Shown: positions 44,624 through 55,885, counted from the first letter of the stretch. The stretch: DNA of 64,000 nucleotides from Cordilura impudica (GCA_963682025.1 OY821521.1:54024408-54088407), one strand, 5' to 3'. Notes: a model not told the origin generated them from the letters alone. Translations and numbers: made by a program.

Positions 44624-44845
44624 AGCGCCTCGGTAGGTGAGTAGGTAACGTGCTCGCCTATCATGCGGGGGTCGTGGGTTCGATTCCCACCAGAGGCTTT
44701 GGTCTGTCGCTGCAAAAAAAAAAAAAAAATTAACACACTATTCCCTCTTTCCTCCTTCCTATAACCTATTTTCCTGAGATCAACACAATGCACTGCATCT
44801 GTAGGGGGCATCCCCTGAGTGTTGATTAATACAAAAAAAAAAAAA
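44624..44845 (+). mobile_element. tRNA-derived SINE
   Basis: A tRNA-like head (about 44627-44698) has acceptor-stem halves GCCTC/GAGGC, a D-arm region (GGTGAGTAGGTAACGTGCTC), an anticodon loop ATCATGC and a clear T-arm GTGGGTTCGATTCCCAC with a B box. It is followed by poly-A, a body, and a tail ending in a second A run. The body (about 44750-44800) resembles the LINE 3' UTR at 1825-1880, for example ATTTTCCTGAGATCAACACA. Mispairs and the downstream body argue against a functional tRNA gene. Confidence 0.8.
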
Positions 44846-45279
44846 GCAGATATCATTACTGGTAAAAAAACGAATAATGCCTATTATAAGCTATAGAATA
44901 CCTGAAGCACAAATTTAAATTACCGAAATTTGATTTATTTTTTTTTTTTTTTGAGTAATTTCAAAAGTATGTATATGGTTAAAGAGGACACTTTCACTTT
45001 TCTTCGGGTGGTATACGTTTCTTGTACCCTAGAAGTTCTATTCCACTAAAGTTGAAATTTGACAAAAAAATATAGTAGTTTAATAAATATTTCAGAACAG
45101 CCCTAATATTAAACCAATCTTGTAAAAACGACCGCAGGTCATTATCGAAGATTACTTGCGAGTAGTAACCATTTATTTTTGATAAAAAACAAAAAAAAAA
45201 ATCTACTTTTTCTGAAATTAAAAAAAAAAAAAAACAGTTGAGTGTGACAGCATACCACGCCCACAATTAGCAATATATT
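44846..45279. other. AT-rich unassigned DNA
   Basis: Poly-A and poly-T runs only. Confidence 0.3.
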
Positions 45280-45785
45280 TTGATGTATAAGCCGTAGCAT
45301 GTAAGTTATTGAAATTAGTTCAATTCGGTGCATGTTCAGACCCAGTCCCCATATAAATGACCCCTATGTTATCGACATAAATTGCCATAAGATCCAAATT
45401 ATCATATAGATCTCGGTCAAATTTGGTTTATGTGAATTTATTACAGCCATTCATCGGTAGCCCAATAATAACCCCTGTAGCTGCTTTCCGATCTTCATTC
45501 GAATGTATCAAAAACCAAAGACATGGCTCAGATTTTTCTCATATTTGGTTTGTATATGTTTTTGCAAAAATAAATGACTGCCAAATATGGTCAGGTTCGC
45601 CCCATTTCTCGACCTAGTCCCCATAAAAATATAACATTCGATATGAACTTTTTCATATCTCTAGGCAAAAAAAATTAATAACAATGTCACTTAAATGTGG
45701 TTTTTGCTTACTTTATATATCCATTTAGTTGGACCTAAGATCCTTTCTCTAAACGCTTGGTGTAGGATATCGTATAGTCGAACCA
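45280..45785 (-). repeat. Long mini-me-like repeat, copy 9 (5' two thirds)
   Basis: Inverted, recognisable from CATGTTCAGACCCAGTCCCC to TTGGTGTAGGATATCGTATA. It lacks the (GTCY)n end and directly abuts a DINE-1-like copy. Confidence 0.7.
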
Positions 45786-46400
45786 CTTTTTATACCCTCC
45801 ACTCCAGTGTGCAGAGGGTATATATAAGTTTGTCATTCCGTTTGTAATAATTAGAAAAAAAATCTGGACCCCATAAAATATATATATTTGTGATCCTTAT
45901 AACAAGCGGAGTTGATATAGCGATGTCCGTCTGTCCGTCTGTACGTCTGTCCGTCTGTGGAAATCACGATGACGGCTTCAATCGGGCAACTAGGTTGCTC
46001 GTTGGTATAAAAAATGATTCAGTAACATCCTGAAAAGTTTGCTATTTAAAATCGTCCAAATCGGTTTATCTGGTCCCGAGAATTGAACGATGGAGTAAAA
46101 AAAGTCTTGAAAAAATATGATTTAACTATGTTGTTCTTGTCACGATAACGTTCTCAATAGGACAGCTGGGGCGCTTGTTTTTAGTGAGAATGATACTCCA
46201 ACATCACGAGAAGGTTTCTGTTTTTTAAATCGTGACAATAGGTTTCATAGGTGCCGAGAAATCACCGAAAAGGTAAAAAAAATATGATGTTTTCCTATAT
46301 TGTTATTCTAAATTTTGTATTTTGTCACAGCTGTACTTGTTGTTTTTATGGTCGTTGTGGTAGTAATATAAAAATTCACCAATATCAACATTTTATGGTG
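45786..46400 (+). repeat. DINE-1-like element, copy 2
   Basis: It starts TATACCCTCCACTCCAGTGT and GCAGAGGGTATATATA, the classic DINE-1 terminal hairpin style. Then comes TGATCCTTATAACAAGCGGA, then the (GTCY)n tract GTCCGTCTGTCCGTCTGTAC. A partial internal repeat follows (ATCACGATGACG at about 45962 and GTCACGATAACG at 46140). There is no heptamer array in this copy. Confidence 0.75.
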
Positions 46401-46829
46401 TAATATTTAAGTTAGTTAATTAATAAAAGAAACTATATAAAATCAATATCAATATTCTGCGATTTTTATAAGACCACAAAATATTACAAATTGATACATA
46501 CAGACTACTGTTGCAAATATCAAAATTCTATAGGTAACATTCATATATTCTGTATATGTATTTCGATAATAAGCGCATATTAAAAATAATAAAATATAAA
46601 TTATTTTATTTATACAAAATATTGCAATTTTTAGGGTTGCAAAAAATAGTATGATTTTAAGGGTTCTACTTTTAGTACATACTTGCATTCAAAAGTAGTA
46701 TTGAAACCATAAAATTCTACCCTGTTAAAAATTGGTCTTTAAAAAAAATTTTTTTTTCTCAGATGATAATAATATAATGTCAATAATATTTAATTATAAT
46801 ACATTTTTAAAATTTATTATTTAATGTTT
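46400..46829. other. AT-rich unassigned DNA
   Basis: No supported feature. Confidence 0.3.
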
Positions 46830-46947
46830 GGCGCAGGCAAACGCCATTCCCGGACTACCGAGAATTTAATGCACGATTTATTCCGCATTAGGAATAATCG
46901 CGGCGCTCAGCTCAATCAAAGTGCAATGATTAAGCCTCGCTCTGGGA
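46830..46947 (-). pseudogene. U1 snRNA pseudogene, 3' two thirds (copy 1)
   Basis: The reverse complement contains GCGAGGCTTAATCATTGCAC, then GCGATTATTCCTAATG, then CGTGCATTAAATTCTCGG and GTCCGGGAATGGCGTTTG. The order matches fly U1 from stem-loop II/III through the Sm site to the 3' stem-loop. The 5' end (ACTTACCTG, needed for splice-site pairing) is absent. The Sm site is degraded (AAATTCTCGG where AATTTTTGG is expected). Confidence 0.8.
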
Positions 46948-46970
46948 AACAAGTGTTCATGCTTCCCTTT

Positions 46971-47081
46971 GCACAAACGCCATTCCCAACTACCAAAAAT
47001 TGTAGGCACGAGCTATCCACATCAGGAATAGTCGCGGGCTCAACTCAATCAAAGTGCAGTGATTAAGCTTCGCCCTGGGAA
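46971..47081 (-). pseudogene. U1 snRNA pseudogene, 3' two thirds (copy 2, tandem)
   Basis: Same segment as copy 1, about 24 bases away and in the same orientation. The reverse complement has GCGACTATTCCTGATGTGGA, then ACAATTTTTGGTAGTTGGGA, so the Sm site is intact here. It differs from copy 1 at many positions, so the pair arose from an old tandem duplication or two independent U1 variants. The 5' third of U1 is again missing. Confidence 0.8.
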
Positions 47082-47099
47082 GCATATATTCATTCACAT

Positions 47100-47704
47100 T
47101 AAAAATAAACTAATTGAGAAGTACAATTCATCATTACGCTGTATTATAATACTATTTTCTTATTTTTCTACTAGCTTGTAAACAAAGTGATCGTATCATT
47201 GTAAACGAAATAGAATTGAAATTGTGTGCAGATTTGTTTTACTTAAAAAACTGTTTCTACAGATAGTGAATAAAATCCCAGTAAACATTTTATGCAATAA
47301 GTGATCATGTGGAGTCTTTTTTGACTCCTCTGTGCTATTAAAACAGTCATAAATGCGCTCTTTTGCTGATCACAAAATATTCTTTTGTTGGGAGGAAATA
47401 TTACCTTACCCCCGACTCATCTTGAGAACCTTTTTTATCCAATTTTCTGATTAATTTCGACTTATTTTTGAGTCATATTTAATGTCATTTTTCTATAAAT
47501 CACTTTTTAAGCGTAAGCAAAAATCATTTCTTAATCTTTTTCTAATACCGCATGTGATTAATCAGTTTTTAATCATCAAAAGTGCTCGAAGAAGACACAG
47601 TAAGATGATTTTTGTTAAAACAATCTTCGAAATGATTACTGGGATATCGTATATTTTTGTTTACACACACATATACATAATGGCACCAGTTAGCCGAACT
47701 CTCT
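47100..47704. other. Unassigned DNA
   Basis: No supported feature; the frame at 47482 is not recognised. Confidence 0.3.
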
Positions 47705-48283
47705 CATGAAACACATAGACGATAGCGGCTACACGACTACAGCCTGTCAAAAATAAAATACACACGTTTATATGAAAACGATTATTTTGACACCAACACA
47801 GCTACACGACTACATGACCACTTTTGCTGCTGTAGTCAACTTAGGCTAATTTCTGTTTTTGTTGGCTACAAAATAAAAATAGTGTTGACAATATAACAAA
47901 ATATGTAAAAGATATTAGTGCTATGAAATATTTTATTTTGTTGAAAAAATTAATCGCAAAATGAAATGCTATAATAATTCTATTAATAAGTAAATTTATT
48001 TATTTATTTTTACGTTATAATAATGCATTATAAATAAGTAATATATTTAAGACAATTTTATATAGAATCATACATGTTTTTCTATTTTAAAAAATTAAAA
48101 AAAAAAATATAATTGGCACTACTGAAATAAAAATGATTTTGTATAAAAACAGCAGTTTATATTGTTGTTATATGTTGCTGTCGTTTTCAAAAAAATTAAG
48201 TAGTTAACTACACGACTACAATTGTAGCCAGCAGCATATGTATCCGTGTGTTTGTGTAGCCTCTGTCGTCTATGTGTTTCATG
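47705..48283. mobile_element. Non-autonomous element with TIR CATGAAACACATAGACGA
   Basis: The left end CATGAAACACATAGACGATA and the inverse at 48254-48283 agree over about 30 bases, continuing to GGCTACAC. CTACACGACTAC motifs recur four times inside, twice near each end. The 579-base interior is AT-rich. The target duplication is unclear, so the superfamily is open. Confidence 0.65.
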
Positions 48284-48289
48284 CATAAG

Positions 48290-49054
48290 TAACAATTTCA
48301 TTTAGTCTTATGAAAGCTTTTGAACAAAGCAGATATACGTCGCATTGTTTTGTGAAATCTTACATTGTTTTTTAATAGGTACCAGTGATGCCAGGAGATT
48401 TTTACAGAAATCTCTACGCTACAGAAATCTCTACTTTTTTTCTCTCTACATTTTTCCCTACACTAATTTTTTCAATTTAAAAAAAAAAAAAAAAATTATT
48501 TTTAATTTGTTAATTTTCAATTTCAATAGTGAGTGCAAAAATAACATAAAAACGAAAAAAATATCGTAAAAAATAAGATAAGAATATCATTAGAATTACA
48601 TAAAAATAATATAAAAAATCAGCAGATATTATAAAAAAAATATTTTTACTATTCTGTATAATTCATCTTTTATATGGCTGGATGTGCATTTAAAATTTAC
48701 ACAATTAATTAAAATGGCTTGCAAATGGGATCTTATAACGTAATCAGAATTTTGGTTGTTGGTTTTAAAAGATATTTTTTTAAGACATTGGTTATTAGCA
48801 TGTATACTTAGAACTGATTTATCGCAATTTAATATTTTTTCACAAGCCTTGCATCTGTATTTAAAGTCGTTATCTTTGACCTGTTCTATCCCATTAGCTT
48901 CTCGTCTCTCAACTAACTTGAGTAAAACCTTTGTTTTCTGTATTTCTTTGATGTGTTTTCACCATCATCGAAAACCGAATCGGACATTTTTCTAAAATCA
49001 ATTATGTTTACATTTATAATATTTTAATATTCTTTTTATTTACAAACTTACTTA
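48290..49054. other. AT-rich unassigned DNA
   Basis: Poly-A run near 48480; no supported gene or repeat. Confidence 0.3.
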
Positions 49055-49541
49055 AGGTGCTATTACACGAAGTGTTTTTTTACATATGTACTGTCACTTT
49101 TTTTATCCATATGAAATTCCTCATGTCTGTCAAAATTGTTTTTTACATACGATTCATAATTTTTGCTATCACACGTGCATATGTATTTCCGTATGACATA
49201 ACCTTTAAGTGTAAACAACAGCTGATTTAATTTGTGAATTTACAAAAATTTATTGTTAAAAAAAAGGTTATATATTTTTTAATTGTTAATACTAAACAAT
49301 TTATTTTTCTTTCAATATTAATCTTTAAAATTTACTCTGTTTTTCTTTCGCCACAAGCAGTGTTGTGTTTTCATGTTTGTCATGCAAAAATAGAACCTGT
49401 TCTAATTGAAAAATGTACATGTGACTTTCTTCATGTATTGTACATAAACAATGTTTCATATGTATCACACGATGTGTACAACTTTTGTTGTGTGAAAATT
49501 TGACAGTACATATGTAAAAAACACATCATGTAATAGCACCT
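49055..49541. mobile_element. MITE, PIF/Harbinger-like, TTA target duplication
   Basis: The left end AGGTGCTATTACACGAAGTG and the inverse at the right end agree over about 43 bases with few changes. TTA lies on both sides (49052-49054 and 49542-49544). A 3-base TTA duplication is characteristic of PIF/Harbinger. Inside, ACATATGTA-type palindromes recur. The 89-codon frame within is not recognised. Confidence 0.75.
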
Positions 49542-49544
49542 TTA

Positions 49545-50159
49545 ATATAATCGAAGAGATCTACAAAGATGGCGTACTTATGTATGTATTAAAAAAATGC
49601 ACAAAACAAGTAAACTGCACAAAAGTGTTTTTTACTTGTCATTCTTATTAAAGAAGCCACGTATTTACTATCTCCATATTATAGAGTTATTACCAGATTT
49701 AAAAAAGATAGATATTTTTAATTTTAAAGTTTAAAATTGTAACGTATATAATATTAAGTTGTTAAAAAAAATTTTTCAAAAAATCCCTACAATTCGACAA
49801 AAGTAAGAAATCTTTTGCATTAAACACATAGACGCAAATCCATTTATCGATGCGTTACAAATGGAATGTCATAATAAGATCGAAAAAATAAAACTGATTA
49901 ACGCTAGTGCTTTTAAAATATAAGACATGGTCAAGTATTCCGAAAAAGATCCGAAATTTAAAAATATATTTTGTTTAATATCTTCATTGACTTTAAAATT
50001 GTTTAACGTAAATGCTGAAAATTCAGAGTATTTGTTGTAATAAATTACTAAATTGATCAAATTGTTTACATTTTCAAATATTTTATCTAAATTTGTTACG
50101 AATAGTGCAAGAAAACCTAGGTGGAGGGTATCACCGAATTTCACACTCCTACTTGTTTT
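49545..50159. other. AT-rich unassigned DNA
   Basis: A 91-codon minus-strand frame (50144-49869) has no recognised similarity and AT-biased composition. Confidence 0.3.
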
Positions 50160-50226
50160 TTTTTTATTGAAAAGTCATAGACTGGAGCAACCACTAAACA
50201 AAAGTTCTGTAACTATGTAACATATT

Positions 50227-50261
<35 letters not shown>

Positions 50262-50385
50262 GTTTTTGGATTTGAGAAACTTTGTATACAACTGTTTTTG
50301 TAGAAAATTTCTCTGTAGAAAAGTTCCTAGAATCTGAGAAAATTTGTCTATAGAAAAGTTTACGAACTCTCAGCAAAAATTTCAA
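50160..50385 (+). repeat. Degenerate minisatellite patch with a poly-A run
   Basis: Units such as TCTGTAGAAAAGTTCCTAGA relate to the palindromic minisatellite. A poly-A run of about 29 bases lies at 50232-50260. Confidence 0.5.
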
Positions 50386-50900
50386 ACAAAAGTGGACCGA
50401 TTCTTAAAAATTTTACACAAGTTCATAGCTGATGTTATTTTGATATGGGGACTATGACCAAAAATAGACCAATTATGACCACAAATAAACCACGAAAAAA
50501 GTATCCTATATTTTTGTACATTGATATATATGGTGAAGATCGGGAATCAGCTTTGTATGGGGGGGACTATTCTTTAGTGGGTATAATACAAACACATACA
50601 ACAAATTTTATCGATATATATACTTACCTTACGACAATTTTAGGTACTAGGTCTGAACATGCACCACTTTTCAATAGCGTTCGTCCTATAGCCGATAAAA
50701 GCTTATATACCGAAATTCCATCAAAATACTCATAATTGCAATCTGTAATTGAATTATAAGATATGCATGGGCGCACAGAACGGACGGACGTGATTCTGGG
50801 TCGACCGGTATAATAAAACGTGGGTCTAGGTCAAATATTTTTGGTACTTTCTTGGTAACAAACTTATTATACTCGTACGCTGACCACATGGTATAACATG
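50386..50900 (+). repeat. Long mini-me-like repeat, copy 10 (diverged)
   Basis: Recognisable blocks are GATATGGGGACTATGACCAA, GGTCTGAACATGCACCAC and ACGGACGGACGTGATTCTGG. It is interrupted and more diverged than the other copies. Confidence 0.6.
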
Positions 50901-52119
50901 TTACAGCTACATTTTGCTATTGAAGGGCTGTTAGTTCTAAATAATTTTTCTACAAAAAATTAGTTACATTCTGTTCAAAGTTTATATAGAAATGTACTTA
51001 ACATGTAGACTTTCTTTCTATAGAATAATTTGCCATGTTGAGTCAATTCTAGACAGTTTTGGATGATTGAACTTAAATTTGTATCTGTTTATAACAAATA
51101 ACAACTAGAATACTTTTCATTTAGTTGGAGATATTTGTTGAAATTTTTATCTATTCACTTCATATTCCTCTTACCTTTTCCAGATTGTAATTGGATTTTT
51201 CTTTTGGTATACTGTCGTTGAACTTACAATTAGTTGAATTTCTTTCTCTTCTTTTTTGTGGAAAAATACAAAGTTCTTAAAATAAAAATAAGAAAAACAA
51301 GAAATTACCAGGAAAAATTATCTCGATTATTTGTTTATCAAATCAGCAAGAGTACAATGAAAAAATGCAGATTTGTTTGAATATTTATACATATTGAATT
51401 GATTATTTTCTTTCGTTGTTGTGTATATTGCTTATTTCGTATATTTTCCTTGTACTCACTCTACTTTGACTTTATGCTTTTTTGATTTGACTGCTGCCAC
51501 GTTTCGTGTACTTCAATAAAATACGAAAAAAAAAAGAAAATGGTTGGCATCATTTTATTTTATTTGTTTATATAAAAAAAAAAGAAAACAAAAAATTTTC
51601 AATATATTTATCTTGTTTTTTCTTGATCGAAAATGTATGTAGGTTTATATTAATGAATCGTGAATTTATTTTATTACAATCTACTCAATAGACAGGGGTG
51701 TTTGAATTTTGTACCAATAGTTTTTTTTTTATGAAATTTTGTAAAGTTTATTCCAAAAATTTGAATTCTGTTTGTAACTTTTAGACAAAAGAGAACATAT
51801 TGAAGAGTCATAATTATAAACTTACACTAGTTAAGCAACACCGATTTATAAGATAAAGCTTCTTCTGTGGCTGTTTTAATTTTTGTATATAGTTTGGATA
51901 GCCAATATTCAATCCTAAAAATGTATTACAATGTAGGGTATCAAATATTTAGAATTAGCCGACTTTATATATGTTGCATTTCCATTCTTCTCAAAATTGT
52001 TTTGATATCATCCCATATGATTTGTTTACATTTTTGAGAATTAATTAGTTTGTTATTAACATTTGTTAAAGGAATCCAACAGAGAAAATAGTTTTAGTTC
52101 TGTAACCTGAAATATAAAA
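50901..52119. other. Intron DNA without recognised genes
   Basis: A few minisatellite-like phrases near 50960-51060; otherwise AT-rich with no ORF that can be supported. Confidence 0.35.
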
Positions 52120-52360
52120 TCTGATAATATTCCTATGGAAAAACTTTACCAGGATCTGATATATTTTCTATATAAAAAAAAGTTATTTGGAATCTGACAA
52201 ATTTTCTATGGAGAAAATTGCTCAGAATCTGACAACTTTTCTATGCATAAAGTTTCTCAAGATCTGACAACTTTTCTATGGATAAAGTTGCTCAGAATCT
52301 GACAACTTTTCAGAAATTTTCGATATGAAAAGTTGATCAGAATCAGACAGCTTTTCAATT
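52120..52360 (+). repeat. Palindromic minisatellite, patch left of the long-TIR element
   Basis: Units of about 35 bases: GAATCTGACAACTTTTCTAT followed by GGATAAAGTTGCTCA. It is cut off by the element at 52468 and resumes, as the same family, at 54820. Confidence 0.75.
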
Positions 52361-52467
52361 GAAATATGAGGATGTGCAAAGTGGTTTACTGCCGAAGCCA
52401 AATTTAATTTCGTTAGTAACATGTTTTTTTCTAATATTCATATTTATTAGAGTAAATTTTAAAAATT

Positions 52468-54492
52468 TGATTTGCGGATATCAAAATTTTTTTAAGGTTT
52501 TTGGGTAAATAAAAATAATGGCGGTCTTTTTTTTTTGAAAATTTTCACTCCTTGGGGTGGTTCAACCCACCTAAAAACGCGGATTTTGAGCTCGTTTTTC
52601 TGCAGAGCAAAAACGGTTAAATATATTGCAAATCTGATTTCACCAGTCGATTCTGCAGCAAAAATTAATACAATTTATGTTTTTTGAACCCTTAAAAAAG
52701 TTCCAAAAACCCACAACAAAGGCGCAAATCTCATTAAAAAAAAAAAATAAGTTTTTTAAACATGCACGATGAAAAGGCATTTTAAGCTTAGCGAAACGGT
52801 ACCAACAATTTATTTTTATCACAACCCGTTAAAAAGTTATGAGACTTCAAAATTATTTTATAACAAAAAAAAAAAAATAATTGGTAAAAAAAGTTTACAA
52901 ATTTTTTTATTGTTTCAAATGATTCATTTAAAGTAATTTTAAACAATTTCAGTGTTATCTACTTCGGCTATAGCTAAACGATTTAAAAAATCTTTATTTT
53001 TCAGCAAACACGAATCGTTTAGTCTTGAAATTCGGCCAACTAGTTGTTCCATATAAATGCTTGTAGATTTAATGTTATTGGCGATTTTGATTGCATTTAC
53101 ATAGCTTTTGTTAGTTGGCCAATCAATGGCTTTATGACCCATAAAAGAAATATTTATACCAAAATTAGGTAAACTTTTTATGCTCTGAAGAGTGACGTAA
53201 TCAAAAGGCGATTTAGAACAAAAAGAATCATAATTTGGTAATTTGCTAGTTACATCGATAGTTTTGTTTAATACATTTTCATTTTCATCGACATCAACGA
53301 AATCTTTTTCATAAAGTATTTGATCGGTTGAATGGATCAAGTTAACAAAATCTTCAGCTTCTTCAGCCGGTGTACAATATGTAACGGCATCATAGTCTTT
53401 GAAATCGTGTAAATAACAATTTGGATCAATTTCTAACAACTTTTGAGTTTGATCTTTGATTTTAATTGGTAACAATTTTTTTCGTAGTTTTTCCTTTTCC
53501 TCTAATGAAATTCGTTCGTCAAAAATTGAAAATACTGCGTTATCTTCGGTTAGGTATTCCAAATGCCGTAGCTGTGTGGCTTTAGCACTGTTTGCAATTA
53601 AAGAACAATATTTTCCTTCCATCTGCGAAAATTTCTCAAGTTCGGACAAAAAGTCTAGGTCATTTTTTGTAACATAAATTGTGAACCAATACTTTAGGTA
53701 TACGGTTATAAAATAGAGAAGCATAGCTTCAAATTGCTCTAACAACGTTTCCGAAATGTAAAAATGATTTTTGTACAACATTATTTTGAAAATATATATT
53801 ACTTTTGAGAGCCATCGGGCGTGGTGATCTGCTCCGCAGGCTTTTAAATTATAGCCAGGATTCGCATTTAAATAAACAAGTGCAAGTTCGGCCACTTCTC
53901 TGTGATCCGCCCTTCGGTGATTTTTATTTGCTAAATGTAACAGATCCGACATATTGATAAAGTATTATCAATTGCAAACAAATGTTTAAGATTTAATTTT
54001 TTAAAAATTTTAAATGACAGGAAACTCTGCAAAATTTTTTTCAACAGTTTTAACTTTTTTCTAACAAGTTACTTAGCCTTAACAAAAAATGTTTAAAGCC
54101 ATATAACTTTTTTACGGGTTCTGATAAAAATAAAATGTTGGTACCGGTTCACTAAGCTTAAAATGCCTTTTCATCGTGCATGTTTAAAAAAATCAAAAAA
54201 AAAATTTTTTTTTTTTTAATGAGATTTGCGCCCTCTGTTGTGGGTTTTTGGAACTTTTTTAGGGGTTCAAAAAACATACATTGTATTAATTTTTGCTGCA
54301 GAATTGACTGGTGAAATCAGATTTGCAATATATTTAACCGTTTTTGCACTGCAGAAAATGAGCTCAAAATCCGTGTTTTTAGGTGGGTTGAACCACCCCA
54401 AGGAGTAAAAATTTAAAAAAAAAAAAGACCGCCATTATTTTTATTTACCCAAAAACCTTAAAAAAAAATGTTGATACCCGAAAAACAAATCA
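52468..54492 (-). mobile_element. Long-TIR, single-ORF transposon-like element, unassigned
   Basis: The left arm (about 52468-52860) and right arm (about 54095-54492) are inverted copies of each other over some 380 bases at high identity. The left arm contains AAGGTTTTTGGGTAAATAAA, then CTCCTTGGGGTGGTTCAACC, then AACATGCACGATGAAAAGGC; all three are mirrored on the right. One gene lies between, on the minus strand, with its own AATAAA signal (52906-52911) just after the stop. TGATTTG on each side is the outermost match I trust. Weaker similarity (TATTAGAGT) extends 20-40 bases further, so the real ends may be slightly outside. It is inserted in the minisatellite. The high arm identity and intact gene indicate recent activity. 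Confidence 0.8.
52939..53952 (-). CDS. Unassigned 337-aa protein of the long-TIR element, possible novel transposase
   Basis: An intact frame with an in-frame TAA five codons before the ATG, so this start is the only one available. I do not recognise a characterised family. Visible features: a basic N-terminus (HLANKNHRRADHREVAELAL), then GYNLKACGADHHARWLSKVI, the most distinctive motif (C-G-A-D-H-H-A-R-W). Two hydrophobic helices follow (residues about 74-92), then HLEYLTEDNAVFSIFDERIS, a charged stretch LEEKEKLRKKLLPIK, and an acidic Asp-rich middle around residue 220. The C-terminus reads YVNAIKIANNIKSTSIYMEQ. From memory, G-A-x-H-x-A-R-W-M-x-K followed by HLWYLxExxxxxxFDxxV occurs in multi-copy uncharacterised insect and cnidarian proteins; this was not checked. 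Position inside long TIRs suggests a role in transposition. Several conserved Asp/Glu/His residues could be catalytic, but no DDE triad can be assigned by eye. Confidence 0.75.
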   Translation of the reverse strand: MSDLLHLANKNHRRADHREVAELALVYLNANPGYNLKACGADHHARWLSKVIYIFKIMLYKNHFYISETLLEQFEAMLLYFITVYLKYWFTIYVTKNDLDFLSELEKFSQMEGKYCSLIANSAKATQLRHLEYLTEDNAVFSIFDERISLEEKEKLRKKLLPIKIKDQTQKLLEIDPNCYLHDFKDYDAVTYCTPAEEAEDFVNLIHSTDQILYEKDFVDVDENENVLNKTIDVTSKLPNYDSFCSKSPFDYVTLQSIKSLPNFGINISFMGHKAIDWPTNKSYVNAIKIANNIKSTSIYMEQLVGRISRLNDSCLLKNKDFLNRLAIAEVDNTEIV

Positions 54493-54819
54493 GGTGACCT
54501 GGTCGCCAAACGAACTCTAATATTTATATACATTTTTTCAAATACATGAATATAATAAAAATGTTGTTTTGTAGAAAATACGATAAATAATATCGTATGT
54601 AGATTTTGTTTCTTTCTATTTAAAAGATTGAATTTTTTAAAATTTTTTATTTATTTTTGTTAATGTAAACTAATAAATGTTAATAAAAATTAATTATATA
54701 AAACTAAAAAAAAAAAAAAAAATATGTAAGACTTTATTGGAATTAAATATTTAAACAAAAATTTAATTGAAAATATACTTATAAAAAAAAATCCATATGA
54801 TTTTCTTGGAAAAACTTAA

Positions 54820-55885
54820 TCGAACTGTGACAAGTTTTCTATACAAAAATTTCCTCAGAATCTGACAACTTTCCGGTAGAGAAAAATTGATCCGAATCTC
54901 AGAGTCTGACAACGTTTCGATGGCAAAAATTGTTCAGACTATGACATCATATATATAGAAAAAGTTGAACGGACAGTGTCAACTTTTCTAAATAAAAAGT
55001 TGCTCACAACTGACAACTTTTCAATAAAAAACTTTATCAGAATCATACAACTTTTCTGTTGAAAAATTGGATCAGAATCTGTTAACTTTTCAAGAAAAAA
55101 TATTGCTCAGTCTATGATTTTTCAATAAAAAGTTGCTCAGAATCGGACACCTTTTCGATTGAAAAAATCGCTCAGAATCTGACAACTTTTCAAAAGAAAT
55201 GTTTCTCAAAATCAGTTAACTTTTGAAGAAAAAAAGTGGCTCAGTATCAGACAACTTTACAATAGAAAAAATTAATCAGAATTTGACAACATTTCGATTT
55301 GTAAAATTTTCTCAGACTATGACAACATATCTATAGAAAAAGTGGATCGGACTATGACAACTTTTCTATGCTAAAAGTTGCTCGTAATCTCAAAATTTTT
55401 AATAAAAAAGTTGATCAAAATCAAGTTGATCAGAATCTGATCATTTTTCAATAAAAAATATTGCTCAGTCTATGACTTTTCAATAGAAAAAGTTGCTCAG
55501 AATCAGACAACTTTTCAATTGAAAAAGGTGCTCAGAATCAGACAAATTTACAATAGAAAAATTTGAACAGAATATGTCAACTTATCTATGAAAGAAGTAG
55601 AACAGAATTTGACATCTTTTCAATAAAAAAAATATTGATCAAAAAAAATTTTTAACAGAAAAGTTTCTAGAATTCTGCCAACTTTTCACAAAAAAAATTG
55701 ATCAGAATCAAACAACTTTTCTTTGGAAAAAGTCTAGCAGAAACTGATAACTTTTCAATAAAAAATGTTGCTCAGTCTATGAGTTTTCAATAGAAAAAGT
55801 TGATCAGAATCTGAGAACTTCTCAACAGAAAAAGTTGATCAGAATCTGAGAACTTCTCAACTTTAATATATGGAAAAAAGTCAAT
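54820..55885 (+). repeat. Palindromic minisatellite, main block
   Basis: About 30 units of 33-37 bases. The consensus runs GTTGCTCAGAATCTGACAAC then TTTTCAATAGAAAAA. Each unit is self-complementary: AAAAGTTG pairs with CAACTTTT across a loop that is itself nearly palindromic (TCAGAATCTGA). Units differ by substitutions and small indels, so it is old. It recurs in patches at 40.0, 50.2, 52.1 and 56.7 kb, all within the Galphao intron. Confidence 0.85.

Noticed and set aside
44627..44698. Possible functional tRNA gene with a CAT anticodon
   Set aside because: Acceptor and anticodon stems have mispairs, and the head is followed by a SINE body, A-rich tail and LINE-like 3' end.
53456..53677. Plus-strand frame of 73 codons inside the long-TIR element
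   Set aside because: It is antisense to the intact 337-aa ORF and has no independent support.
54226..54408. 60-codon frame at the right end of the long-TIR element
   Set aside because: It lies within the right inverted repeat arm; the corresponding left arm does not keep the frame.
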